In this document: piece after piece, positions 17,578 to 27,054 of the stretch
Numbering within the stretch: position 1 is the first letter of the stretch
Layout: every line of letters starts with the position of its first letter
From: an uncultured Cellulosilyticum sp.
GTDB taxonomy: Bacteria > Bacillota > Clostridia > Lachnospirales > Cellulosilyticaceae
Reading direction: 5' to 3'
Assembly: GCA_934725855.1 (NCBI GenBank)
Contig: CAKVCL010000026.1
Location: 1 to 45,657 of the forward strand
Length of the DNA: 45,657 bases
The notes under the pieces: model-generated
Seen by the model: only the letters and a program-made list of their open reading frames with translations
Told to the model about the DNA's origin: nothing
Database searches by the model: none
Program-made: the position numbers and the translations under genes

Positions 17578-20138
17578 TACATATTACCTCCCTTCATAGC
17601 ATAACTTTTAGCTTCTACTTCTATGCCATCTGCTTCTAATGACTCATCAGAGTAATTAACATAAATGACAACCTCATTATCATAGCTAACTTTTCTTACT
17701 CCATTTTCTAATATTTCATGACTAATAATGTGACTATCATTAACTTTTCCTAAAGCTTCATTAACTTCATTATATGTACTTATTGCGTCTTCAAGCCAAA
17801 TGTTGTATTGAATTGAATACTCATCTGCAGAAGAAGTATATTTAATATTGCTTGAATCCTCATATGAAAAAGTAAATCTTGGTGCAACCCCATATTCAAT
17901 CATCTTCAATTTGCTAATGGTTTCATCAGTTATAGGACTTAAATTGATGGAACTTGCTGCATAATCTATTGAGCCATGAATTACCATTTCATAAAAAGGT
18001 ACTTCTTGATCTACAATATAGTAATTACTTTGTGAAACAGGTGCATTGATAATGTCTGAAGCATACTGTAACGCATATAAATCACCACCATTTACTAAAA
18101 GTGATTTATTAGTACTAGCTAATTTCTCAAATTGATCAGTTACAATTTCTTCTGCCTCTTGTCTGTTAATCGTTGCGGTTCTTTTCTTATCTGAGCTAAG
18201 ATAAGTACCTAAATCTCTTAATCCAATCCCTGTAATATCTACATCTTCTAGTTTATTTGTAAACTTATCCACGTAACGCACTAAAAATTTTGGAGACATT
18301 ACATTATATGCCAGCTCATTATACCATTCTAATGTACTTGTTTGTCTTGCAGTCGCTGGGTTAACCGCTCCAAAGCTTACAACATAGCCTGAATAATATT
18401 TAGAAGCTTCCATTCGATAGTCAAAGCGTTTACTCGTATATGGCACCTTTTGAAAAATGGTATCTCCAAATAACTTGCCACCCTTTTCCTCAATTTTACT
18501 AGATAACGCTTCCATATCTTGCTTTCCACCAAGCTTTTTATTAACTTTTAGTTTATCAGGCACACTGTGATAAATGCCTCCGTTAAACCAGCCTTTATAA
18601 TTCATTCGAAGATTATTAATGCCTTCTGAGCTTAAAGTGTCTACAATTTTGCCTGCTTCGTCAAAAGTAGTCATAGGATAGACCTCCTTATGAGGAACAC
18701 CTAAAATATGTTTTGTCATTTCGACCCCACCGATGATGTCTAAATAAAGTGGGATATCCTCTTTTGTATCTTTATCTTTTAAGATACCTTGTTCTTTTAA
18801 TACTTCACGATAATAGTTTGCCATTCCTGAATAGCTTGCTTCTTCCTTTGGTAAGAAAGCGTAATCTACACTTAAGTTCACATCATAGTAGTTCTTTTCT
18901 ACAACAGGGGTATCAGACTGTGTATTGCTGATACCAAACATATCCAAAAGTTCCATTTCCCTTAAATTAAACTCTGGATAAACGTAGTTGTATGCATTTA
19001 ATTTACCTGAAACATCTGCATTGATGTTCGCTAGTGCATCTCCATTTGATATAATAGCAAATATTGCACTGTCATTTCGTTTCACACCAAATACTGGCAT
19101 TCTTGCTACTTCTATCTCCTCTGTTACAACATAGCTTTGAGCAGTTGGATCAATGCCATATACATGTTGACTATAAGCAGTATCTTTTTTACCATTATTA
19201 AACTGAATTAAAGAACCTGACCCATTTGGTACAAACATATAGCCTTCTTCACTTTGTCCTGCTGCACCAAAGAATTTTAATACTTGCAAACGAAAGATTT
19301 TAGCTCCGCCACCTTCTTGAATTTGACCAGTTGGTATGGAAACATTAAGTCCCTTATCTGTTAAACGATATTCTATTGGAATCGTAAATGAAATTTTTTC
19401 TTCTTCTTCACTTTGCTCTCCCATATCTAATGCATAATCTTCCTCTGTATACCCTGCTTTTTCAAATAATTTATTAAGCTTTGATACTCCTACTTTAGAT
19501 TTTAATGCGCCATCTGTCAGTTCATAGGTTCCATCTGCACTTTTCTTATATTTAGCTTTTACAGTCCTTGCTTCTTTGTCTGATAATTTATCCAGTACTA
19601 ATGTTTGTAGTCTTTCTTCGCTAATTTTCAAAGGTATCATCCCTGTGGATGAAGAAGGTTCTTTTAACTCATAGGTATAACGAATACCATTTGTTATAGA
19701 CTCAGCTACAAATTGTCCATGTTGAATACTCATATCATAGTTATTGATAGTCGCACTATTTCTTGCTGAATTGTAATAGTCTATAACAATCTGAGAACTA
19801 AGCTCTGCTTTATTGACACCATTTGCAATAGCATCTTCTTCTCTATCTTGTGGATTTGAATAGGTAATTTCTTTTGTTACTTTATCATAAATAGCAATTT
19901 CTGTTGTTTCTAAATTTGTATAAAGCTTATATCCATCATTCTCAGCTACAAGCTCCATGCCTTTAACATCTGATTTCTTTTCATTTAGCGGTGTAAACTC
20001 TGCCCCTTCTTCCACTTCATAAGATGATAAACATTCTTTGTAATCATCATATAAATAATACCGAAGCACGAGATTGGATACAAAGCCTACCGCTGCTATA
20101 GCAATAACTGCAAGCAAACCGATTTTTATTTTTTTCAT
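17577..20138 (-). CDS. DUF5696 surface protein, possible glycoside-hydrolase-like barrel
   Basis: An 853-residue protein with one N-terminal membrane anchor (about 5-27; IGLLAVIAIAAVGFVSNLVL) and the rest outside. It matches my recollection of the DUF5696 family found beside CUT1 importers. The N-terminal half is beta-rich (NDGYKLYTNLETTEIAIYD). From about residue 470, alternating strands and helices resemble a TIM barrel: LYLDIIGGVE, EGINNLRMNYKGWFNGG, GGKLFGDTIFQKVPY, DITGIGLRDLGTYLSSD, SLLVNGGDLYALQYASD. The acidic residues at strand ends (RDLG, GGD) could be catalytic; this is inference only. The start is the second of two nearby ATGs, 8 bases after AGGAG. It ends by overlapping the next permease gene. 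Confidence 0.75.
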   Translation of the reverse strand: MKKIKIGLLAVIAIAAVGFVSNLVLRYYLYDDYKECLSSYEVEEGAEFTPLNEKKSDVKGMELVAENDGYKLYTNLETTEIAIYDKVTKEITYSNPQDREEDAIANGVNKAELSSQIVIDYYNSARNSATINNYDMSIQHGQFVAESITNGIRYTYELKEPSSSTGMIPLKISEERLQTLVLDKLSDKEARTVKAKYKKSADGTYELTDGALKSKVGVSKLNKLFEKAGYTEEDYALDMGEQSEEEEKISFTIPIEYRLTDKGLNVSIPTGQIQEGGGAKIFRLQVLKFFGAAGQSEEGYMFVPNGSGSLIQFNNGKKDTAYSQHVYGIDPTAQSYVVTEEIEVARMPVFGVKRNDSAIFAIISNGDALANINADVSGKLNAYNYVYPEFNLREMELLDMFGISNTQSDTPVVEKNYYDVNLSVDYAFLPKEEASYSGMANYYREVLKEQGILKDKDTKEDIPLYLDIIGGVEMTKHILGVPHKEVYPMTTFDEAGKIVDTLSSEGINNLRMNYKGWFNGGIYHSVPDKLKVNKKLGGKQDMEALSSKIEEKGGKLFGDTIFQKVPYTSKRFDYRMEASKYYSGYVVSFGAVNPATARQTSTLEWYNELAYNVMSPKFLVRYVDKFTNKLEDVDITGIGLRDLGTYLSSDKKRTATINRQEAEEIVTDQFEKLASTNKSLLVNGGDLYALQYASDIINAPVSQSNYYIVDQEVPFYEMVIHGSIDYAASSINLSPITDETISKLKMIEYGVAPRFTFSYEDSSNIKYTSSADEYSIQYNIWLEDAISTYNEVNEALGKVNDSHIISHEILENGVRKVSYDNEVVIYVNYSDESLEADGIEVEAKSYAMKGGNM

Positions 20139-20155
20139 TCTCATATCTCCTATCT

Positions 20156-20171
20156 GTGCAAGTAGTTGCAC
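20156..20171 (-). other. Small perfect hairpin before the DUF5696 gene
   Basis: GTGCAA and TTGCAC pair around a 4-base loop, about 12 bases upstream of the AGGAG site of the DUF5696 gene. There is no T-run. It may affect initiation or mRNA processing, or it may be coincidental. Confidence 0.35.
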
Positions 20172-20188
20172 TTTACTATTTTATTTTC

Positions 20189-20809
20189 TTATGCTCTTAA
20201 TAAAATTTCATTATAGATACTTTCAAAGAATGCAAAGACCTGACCTAATAATGAAGCTAATAATGAGATAATGAAAATAATAATAAGCATTGCAACAAAG
20301 GTTAAAAATAATGTGGCTAAAGTTTTACCTAATGAATAGTGATGCACTGTCATAATACCCACTAAAGCCTGAATAATGAACCAACCAATAGATATCCCCA
20401 TAATGAGAAAATAAAAGGCCTCTTCATTTTGCGCAATAAAATTTGAAATGATGGTTGCAGGAATAAAAACCATAACCATAGGAAGCATTGCATACCCGGT
20501 TGCAATAACAATGTCTTTAAAGCGTCCTTCACCTTCCATCAAGCAAGTAATAGACCAGTTGCCTACACAAAATAAGAAAAATAAAGCAAATACACTTATA
20601 ATTTCAGCCATACTATTTCCGGATAAAGGATGGCTCACATTAACAACAAATCCTGCATACATATTGTTTACAGAGTAAGAAACACCAAACAAAAATACAA
20701 TTATAAGTGCTAACAGTACACTTCCTTTATCTCTATGCCTTATTTCATAATAACCATCACTTGGATGCGTCATTGTATAAAAAACATACTTAATTTTTTG
20801 TTTATTCAT
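20189..20809 (-). CDS. YIP1-family membrane protein
   Basis: A 206-residue protein with a short cytoplasmic N-terminus (YTMTHPSDGYYEIRHRDKGS, the usual YIP1-like opening) and about five transmembrane segments (LALIIVFLFGVSYSV, IISVFALFFLFCVGNWSITCLMEGEG, ATGYAMLPMVMVFIPATII, FLIMGISIGWFIIQALVGI, TLFLTFVAMLIIIFIISLLASLL). GEGRFKDIVIATGYAMLP is a recognisable family motif. Bacterial YIP1 proteins have no defined role. The ATG lies inside the end of the NHL gene (8-bp overlap) with AGGAGGG supplied by that gene's coding sequence, so the two are translationally coupled and probably work together. Confidence 0.82.
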   Translation of the reverse strand: MNKQKIKYVFYTMTHPSDGYYEIRHRDKGSVLLALIIVFLFGVSYSVNNMYAGFVVNVSHPLSGNSMAEIISVFALFFLFCVGNWSITCLMEGEGRFKDIVIATGYAMLPMVMVFIPATIISNFIAQNEEAFYFLIMGISIGWFIIQALVGIMTVHHYSLGKTLATLFLTFVAMLIIIFIISLLASLLGQVFAFFESIYNEILLRA

Positions 20810-22265
20810 GTGCCCTCCTCCTTGAACGAATCACGCCAACTATAGCTAATATGACTACTGCTGATAAAACATATTGTAAATTGCGTTTTAAAAATTCATT
20901 TCGATAACGCTTAAAGGCTACAGAGTAGTACTCTCTGTCCATACCTAATTTAAAATAGTCCATAGCTTTTCTATTTTCGCCACCAGATAAATAAGCTTTA
21001 CCAATTCCTACGTAAGCAAGCTCAAAATTGGAATCTAATTTTATAACTTCTTTCCAACATTCAACTGCTTTAGATTCATCTCCATCATAACGATAACTAA
21101 TCGCCTCATTAATTAATGCTCCATACCTAGTTGCTCCAAAACTTAAGATTGCATTTTGACCTGAATCCAAGACCAAAATCTTATCCCCTAATGCCTCTAT
21201 GGCAGAAGGTGCTTTAAATGTTCCTTCTTGCGTTCCTATACCACCAAATATATAAAGTAAATTACCTTCATGGTCATAGGTAAAAATTCTTCCTCTTGTG
21301 GAATCAATCATCGAATAGATTCCTTTATCTCTTACCACAACATCAATAATCCTTGAAGCACCTGAATAATCACCTGTTAGACGCCAATCTTTATCTCCTG
21401 ATAAAGTCCCATCTACACCTTTTTTAACAATAACGTCCTGACCCTTTGGATTTAATCTTCTAATAGACTGTTTCCCTTCTGCATCAATACTTGTCGCATA
21501 AATAAATCCATCATCATCAATTTCCATTCCTGTAAATTCTGTAGGGATAAACAGTTGTTGTCTTGCCCTTTGTGCTTTAGTAGAGAAACGTCTCCAAATT
21601 TTTTCTGTTGTTGTAATCTCTACTTCAATTTTCCCTGTAAATCCAGTGAAATTTCCTTCTGAATCAAAGGCCATAATCCCTTGGAACATATTTTTAGCAA
21701 TAACATAAACTCGGTCTGCATAATCTACTGCAACTTTTAATGGTGCAAATATGAAGCCTTCCTCTAGAACTTCTGACTGAGGATTTTCAATCACTTTAAC
21801 AAGCTCATCTTTTTCATTAAGTTCGACAACACGGAAGTTTCCTGTATCTGCTATATAAAGGTCTCCATTTAAGGAAATATAAACCCCTGATGGTCCATTA
21901 AAGGTTTCTTCTTTGCCATCCATTTCAAAATGATCAATAACACGCAATAGTTTAAACTTTGAATCCAATACAACAATACGATTATTTCCTGTATCTGCTA
22001 TATAAATCTCTCCATTAGCTGTAATATTCAAATCTTGTGGATTACTAAGTGAGCCAATTCCCCACTTGTCACCTTTTATGGTTTCTTCAGGTGCATAAGC
22101 TGCTGGCGTATACTTGATATCCTCAAAATAATCATATGTATAAGTGTCATAAGGCACATTTTCATTTGCCCAAACTGTAGGACAAAGGCTAAAAACACTT
22201 ACTACTAAAGCACATACTCCTTTTACAATACCTTTCCATCTTCTACTTTTTAATTTTCTACTCAT
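20802..22265 (-). CDS. Exported NHL-repeat propeller with TPR and C-terminal membrane anchor
   Basis: A 487-residue protein. After a signal peptide (about 1-34, ending near CPTVWA) come NHL-type beta-propeller blades (about 60-385). The first two carry the exact motif LYIADTGN(F/N)R-V-V and YIADTGNNRIVVLD; later ones are more diverged. Two TPR-like helical repeats follow (about 395-445; ESKAVECWKEVIKLDSNFELAYVGIGKAYLSGGENRKAMDYFKLGMD). A single transmembrane helix (about 465-480) and a basic cytoplasmic tail (RSRRRAHE) close the chain, so the propeller and TPR face outwards. No enzyme motif is visible; glycan or protein binding is plausible. I start at the second ATG, which sits 7 bases after AGGAGG, rather than the ATG fused to that site. 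Confidence 0.83.
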   Translation of the reverse strand: MSRKLKSRRWKGIVKGVCALVVSVFSLCPTVWANENVPYDTYTYDYFEDIKYTPAAYAPEETIKGDKWGIGSLSNPQDLNITANGEIYIADTGNNRIVVLDSKFKLLRVIDHFEMDGKEETFNGPSGVYISLNGDLYIADTGNFRVVELNEKDELVKVIENPQSEVLEEGFIFAPLKVAVDYADRVYVIAKNMFQGIMAFDSEGNFTGFTGKIEVEITTTEKIWRRFSTKAQRARQQLFIPTEFTGMEIDDDGFIYATSIDAEGKQSIRRLNPKGQDVIVKKGVDGTLSGDKDWRLTGDYSGASRIIDVVVRDKGIYSMIDSTRGRIFTYDHEGNLLYIFGGIGTQEGTFKAPSAIEALGDKILVLDSGQNAILSFGATRYGALINEAISYRYDGDESKAVECWKEVIKLDSNFELAYVGIGKAYLSGGENRKAMDYFKLGMDREYYSVAFKRYRNEFLKRNLQYVLSAVVILAIVGVIRSRRRAHE

Positions 22266-22277
22266 CTCCATCCCTCC

Positions 22278-23174
22278 TTAATCCTTCATACCTGAAGTTG
22301 TCATGGTTTCAATAATATTGCTTTGACAAACAATAAAGAAGGTAATTGGAATAGCTGCAATAATCAACTGAACAACTGCTGCAGCGCCTTGTCTTGCAGG
22401 TCCACCTGCTACAATCTGGTAAAGTGCATATTGTAAAGGTTTAAGCTGCTCACTACGTAAGAATCCGCTTCCTGTATTAGCCCATAATGTTTGGAATTGG
22501 AAAATAGCTAGCGTTAACCATGCAGGTTTTACGTTTGGCATAATAATTCTAAAGAATATAGTCAGTTCACCAGCTCCATCTAGTCTGCAAGATTCGATAA
22601 TAGAATCTGGAATTTGTTCCATAAACTGCTTCATTAAATATAAACCAAGCCCATACGCAAAAGCGGGTAAAATAACAGCTAAATACGTATTGTTAATCCC
22701 TAACCAAGAAATAATCATATAGTTTGGAATAGCTGTTACATTATATGAAAACATCAACGAAACAACTACCATCCCAAATAACAAGTTTTTACCTGGAAAT
22801 TTATCTTTTGCTAATGGATATGCTGCTAACGAAGCAAACAATACATGTCCCACTGTACCACACCCTGTAATCAATAAGGTATTGATAATATAACGGCTAA
22901 ATGGTACCCAAGACTCTGACATAAGTACATATAATGTACTAAAGTTATCCCATGTAGGATTTTTCACAAAAATTTGTGGCGGATATCTAAACAATTCATC
23001 CAATGGCTTAACGGCATTGTTAAGTATTAAAATGAGTGGTAAAGCCATGAACACACCACAAATCCCCATCAATACAAATAAAATAGCATTTCCTGCTCTA
23101 GAACGATTCAATTGCTTTGGCCTATGAAACCTTCTTAAGATAGATGGTTTATTTTGTACCTTTGCTACACTCAT
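22278..23174 (-). CDS. CUT1 sugar ABC permease, MalG type (first importer)
   Basis: A 298-residue permease with about six transmembrane segments. The ATPase-contact loop reads IIESCRLDGAGELTIFFRIIMPNVKP. The N-terminal region is LFVLMGICGVFMALPLILILNNAVKPLDELF, typical of MalG-type subunits. It ends in IIETMTTSGMKD, the usual short C-terminal tail. Its ATG overlaps the stop codon of the upstream permease. It forms an importer with that permease and the 987-residue binding protein. Confidence 0.93.
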   Translation of the reverse strand: MSVAKVQNKPSILRRFHRPKQLNRSRAGNAILFVLMGICGVFMALPLILILNNAVKPLDELFRYPPQIFVKNPTWDNFSTLYVLMSESWVPFSRYIINTLLITGCGTVGHVLFASLAAYPLAKDKFPGKNLLFGMVVVSLMFSYNVTAIPNYMIISWLGINNTYLAVILPAFAYGLGLYLMKQFMEQIPDSIIESCRLDGAGELTIFFRIIMPNVKPAWLTLAIFQFQTLWANTGSGFLRSEQLKPLQYALYQIVAGGPARQGAAAVVQLIIAAIPITFFIVCQSNIIETMTTSGMKD

Positions 23175-24085
23175 TAATCTCCCACCCTTCTTAGTAGTTT
23201 CTGTACTAATTTATTCGTGCCAATCATTAAAATAAATAGAACAGTTGCGATCGCACAAGCATAACCCATTTCATACCTAATACCACTTCCGTAATCCATA
23301 AGGTGAGTTACAATCGTTGCACCTGCATAATTTACACTAGGATTTCCTGCAAGTTGAATAGAAATATCAGCTACCGCAAAAGCTTGTGTAATCTGCATAA
23401 CAGCACCAAACATTAATTGCGGTCTCATAGCTGGCAATGTAATAAACCATAGCTCTTGCCACCTATTTTTAATACCATCCATAGCGCCTGCCTCGTAAAG
23501 TGATTTATCTACTGTTTGAAGACCTGCAATAAAAGTTAAAAAACCTGTTCCTAAACTGAGCCATAATTGAACAATAATTAATATAGGTAAAACATATTTT
23601 TCAGTTTTCATCCATTGAATGGGTTCATAAATGAATGCCCAATCCATAAGCCATCCATTTAAATAACCATAGCGGTCACCAGATACAATAATGCTCCAAA
23701 TCATGAAAGCATTACCTGAAATAGATGGTGCATAGAAAATCAAAGTTAAAAAGGCTCTGAGTTTTCCTTTAAATTCATTGATAATCCAAGCAAAAATTAA
23801 ACACATAAAGTAACTAATAGGTCCTGTAATACAAGCAAAGATCAATGTATTTTTAAAAGCTACCATAAAAATATCATCATCTAAGAATAATCTGATATAG
23901 TTTTTCCATCCTATAAATTGAGGCATCTCCAACATGTTAAAATTTGTAAAACTTAATACAATAGAAGCAACAACCGGTAATACCGTAAAGAAAAAGAATA
24001 AGATAAAGTAGGGTGCCATCATTAGATAAGAGGCTTTATGTTTCTTTACTTCAATCATCACTTCATTTAGATTCTGTTTTTTCAT
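23174..24085 (-). CDS. CUT1 sugar ABC permease, MalF/UgpA type (first importer)
   Basis: A 303-residue permease with six predicted membrane segments (YLMMAPYFILFFFFTVLPVVASIVLSF begins TM1). The ATPase-contact motif is LYEAGAMDGIKNRWQELWFITLPAMRP. A central loop contains GDRYGYLNGWLMDWAFIYEPIQWMK. It is separated by only 5 bp from the binding-protein gene upstream and overlaps the next permease, so it belongs to the same transcript. A G-rich stretch at the end of the upstream gene supplies the ribosome binding site. Confidence 0.93.
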   Translation of the reverse strand: MKKQNLNEVMIEVKKHKASYLMMAPYFILFFFFTVLPVVASIVLSFTNFNMLEMPQFIGWKNYIRLFLDDDIFMVAFKNTLIFACITGPISYFMCLIFAWIINEFKGKLRAFLTLIFYAPSISGNAFMIWSIIVSGDRYGYLNGWLMDWAFIYEPIQWMKTEKYVLPILIIVQLWLSLGTGFLTFIAGLQTVDKSLYEAGAMDGIKNRWQELWFITLPAMRPQLMFGAVMQITQAFAVADISIQLAGNPSVNYAGATIVTHLMDYGSGIRYEMGYACAIATVLFILMIGTNKLVQKLLRRVGD

Positions 24086-24090
24086 CTTCT

Positions 24091-27054
24091 CTATTTCCCC
24101 CCTACATCATCTGCTGTTGGCATACCAAATTCAGTACGCTTATATGTAATCTCATCGTTAATATAACGGATATATTCACTAATTGCTTCTCTTGGTGCTA
24201 GCTTATTCTCAGCATCAGCTACTACTACACGATAGAAAGCATTATTGATATTACGCCATGAGAAATAGCCACCTGGAACTTGAGGAATCCCTCTTACATG
24301 TTCAAATTGCTCCGTTAATGCCTTATAATCTTCTATTGGCCATGGTAAGCTATCAAACGCTTCAATATTAGCTGTTGGATATCTAGCAGCTGCACCCATT
24401 AACCCTTCCATTTCACGTCCATAAGCAGCCTGAATGTCTGATGATACCCACCATTTTAAGAACTCCCATGCAGATTCTTTATCTTTTGACTGCTCCATAA
24501 TCATACAAGCAAGACCTGTAGAAGCAACTGTATTATCTATACTTCCATCTTCTTTTACCATGCCTGGTACACTTGTAAAGCCCCACATACCTTTAATATC
24601 TGGTGCAGATACCATTAAATTATTATAAGTTGTGTAATCTGCAATAATAATAGGTGCTTCACCTGTTCTAAAGCGTTGTTCTACAGAAGTTTCTCTATCT
24701 AATTTATAGTCTGTATAAAATTCTGTATACATTTTAAAGGCGTTAATCGCTACATCTGAATCTAATGCAGAAGCTGTTGCATCTTCTGTGTAATACTCTC
24801 CACCAAATTGATAAAGTAACATCGCATAGATTTGTTCAGATGCTAACATACCAAGTTCCATTTGATTGTTACTAAGTACTGACATAACAACTTTCATTTC
24901 ATCCCAAGTCTTAGGTACTTCAAGGCCTAATTCTTCTAAGATATCTTTTCTATAAAACATCATTGGGAAGTTCTGTGTTTCTGGAAGTGCATAAAGCGCA
25001 CCTTCATAAGAGAACTGCTCTAAAGCACTTTCTCTAAACCATCCCTTTACTTCATCTACATCACTAAATTGACTTAAATCTACTACCGCATTACGTAATC
25101 CATAGTTCATTGGTAAATCGTTGGCTGCAACTGTTACACCAGCTGTTGTAGCTACTGCCCCACCATTATTAGCTACTTGGATTGCTACATCAGGACCTTG
25201 TCCTGATAAGGTTGCTTGAAGTAAGGTGTTCATATCAACTAACATAACATTAACATTGATGTTTGTATTAATGGTAAATTTCTCATCAATTAATGATTTA
25301 ATAACATTGGCTTGGTCACGTCCTGTACCAACCCATACTGTAATGGTCTTACTTTCTTCATCTTCTTCAGCTACATTTCCAATGGTGTTGTAGTCAATGA
25401 TAAATGACCAAAAAAGTTTTTGAGCTTCATGTGCTAATCCACTAAAGAAAGAATCATTTACTTTAGGAAGCTTTTGATCTGGTGAATAAATATAGATAGC
25501 ATCTAACTGTAAAGGTTGTTCTAATACTTTTGTAATCCAAGTTCCTAGAGCACTTAGGTTAGTTTTAAAGTCTTTTACTAATTTTGTAACTTTTTCAGGA
25601 TCCTTTGTGATTTGTTTCAATTGATCTCTCATGGTAATCAGTGCTGCCTCTTTATCACTCCCTGAACCAGCTACTGCTTGAAGTCTTTTTATAACATCGT
25701 CTAGTTCTTCTTCAACTTTAGCTAAATCATCACCTAACTCTGGAATACTTTTCTCTATTTGATAATCACGATATTTATCTGGTTCTACACCCGTAATACG
25801 GATAATCTTTCTATATTGTGCACTAAGATCAGTGACAATATCTTGAACATCTCCAACAATACTAGAAAAATCTCCAAGTACGGCTTCCATACGCAATGTA
25901 TGTTGTCCTTTTTCTAAATAAAACTTATAAGGTGTCCCTTCATCATTACCAAGTGTTGTCATCTTCCATTTGTTTTCATACTTAAAAGCATAATCACTTA
26001 ATTCACTAAATGGTACATTACCATCTATCATTATCTTTCTTGAAACATATGTACCTTTTACAAAGTTTTGCTTAGAGTGAAGTGTAATATTATAATATCC
26101 ACTTTCTGGAGCTTCAAAATCCCACTCAATCCATTGACCTACTATACGCCAACTGTTGCCTCCAATTGTGTTATTCTTTAGTTCTTTTGCACTGTAAGGT
26201 GAAACAGCTGGACTAGATTGATCTTGAGTTGGATAAAGCATTTGAGAAGATTTTCTGTTAGCATTTTCAGCTTGAATCTCAATAAATGCGCCTGTTGTAT
26301 CTTGATAATTTTGACTTTCATTTTGAGCCATCACTTCATTGTAGCTCTTAGTTTCTATAGAATTATTTAAAATAATGTGTTTAAGTACCATAGGCTCTCT
26401 TCTAGACACCATGGTAATCGTATGTTTTCCTTTAGTTAAATAAATACCCAACTCACTTGTAACATACCCATCACTATCATATAAATATGAAGTAATCCAA
26501 TCTGGCTTTTCAATTTGAGTAGGTTTTAAATCATTTCCTTGGTTATCTACAATCCATTCATCATTTTTATTGACCCAAATTCTTGAAAGCTCAATGAGGT
26601 CTAACTGATTATAAGGAAGTTCTCCATCAATGAAAAAGCTTCTTTGAATAGAACTACTTTCACCTTCAATAGGGTAATATAAAAGAGACAGATTATATAA
26701 CCCTTCCTCCTTAATATCTACTTCATATTCAATCAGCCCTGATTGACCTATGTATAAGGAATCACCAGTCATTCCTTCAAAATCCTTATATACTTCTGGA
26801 GTCATATTCTGAGTTCTTACATAATCTGTTGCCTCGATAATGTACTCATCATCTGGTCTCTTACTTGTGTCGAATTGTTGCAAGTAATCTTCATAACTTA
26901 TAATGCCCTTTGTATAGTCCAATACTTCTTCAAAATCATCATAGCTTATATTAGTTTTGGCATTTAATTGAGGCAAATTACTTCCTAGCACCATTATCCC
27001 CAACAATAAAACAACTGCTGCCAAAAAGCTTTTTTTAGTTTCTCTTATTTTCAA
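24091..27054 (-). CDS. Modular solute-binding protein with two N-terminal carbohydrate-binding-like domains
   Basis: At 987 residues this is about twice the length of a normal CUT1 binding protein. After a hydrophobic signal/anchor (about 10-30) come two similar beta-sandwich segments, about 70-235 and 257-420. Each contains a G-x-Y-N-(L/I) strand, an RxxxIDGExP(Y/F) motif and a (L/Y)xKGxHT(I/L) motif, as in carbohydrate-binding modules. A charged helical stretch (about 435-510) leads to the solute-binding domain (about 568-987; ITVWVGTGRDQANVI, PDVAIQVANNGG, ALYALPETQNFPMMFYRKDILEELG). There is no lipobox Cys, so it is anchored by its uncleaved N-terminus or secreted. The start is TTG with GGGGGAG 5 bases upstream; no ATG fits. 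It is the first gene of the cluster. Confidence 0.87.
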   Translation of the reverse strand: MKIRETKKSFLAAVVLLLGIMVLGSNLPQLNAKTNISYDDFEEVLDYTKGIISYEDYLQQFDTSKRPDDEYIIEATDYVRTQNMTPEVYKDFEGMTGDSLYIGQSGLIEYEVDIKEEGLYNLSLLYYPIEGESSSIQRSFFIDGELPYNQLDLIELSRIWVNKNDEWIVDNQGNDLKPTQIEKPDWITSYLYDSDGYVTSELGIYLTKGKHTITMVSRREPMVLKHIILNNSIETKSYNEVMAQNESQNYQDTTGAFIEIQAENANRKSSQMLYPTQDQSSPAVSPYSAKELKNNTIGGNSWRIVGQWIEWDFEAPESGYYNITLHSKQNFVKGTYVSRKIMIDGNVPFSELSDYAFKYENKWKMTTLGNDEGTPYKFYLEKGQHTLRMEAVLGDFSSIVGDVQDIVTDLSAQYRKIIRITGVEPDKYRDYQIEKSIPELGDDLAKVEEELDDVIKRLQAVAGSGSDKEAALITMRDQLKQITKDPEKVTKLVKDFKTNLSALGTWITKVLEQPLQLDAIYIYSPDQKLPKVNDSFFSGLAHEAQKLFWSFIIDYNTIGNVAEEDEESKTITVWVGTGRDQANVIKSLIDEKFTINTNINVNVMLVDMNTLLQATLSGQGPDVAIQVANNGGAVATTAGVTVAANDLPMNYGLRNAVVDLSQFSDVDEVKGWFRESALEQFSYEGALYALPETQNFPMMFYRKDILEELGLEVPKTWDEMKVVMSVLSNNQMELGMLASEQIYAMLLYQFGGEYYTEDATASALDSDVAINAFKMYTEFYTDYKLDRETSVEQRFRTGEAPIIIADYTTYNNLMVSAPDIKGMWGFTSVPGMVKEDGSIDNTVASTGLACMIMEQSKDKESAWEFLKWWVSSDIQAAYGREMEGLMGAAARYPTANIEAFDSLPWPIEDYKALTEQFEHVRGIPQVPGGYFSWRNINNAFYRVVVADAENKLAPREAISEYIRYINDEITYKRTEFGMPTADDVGGK

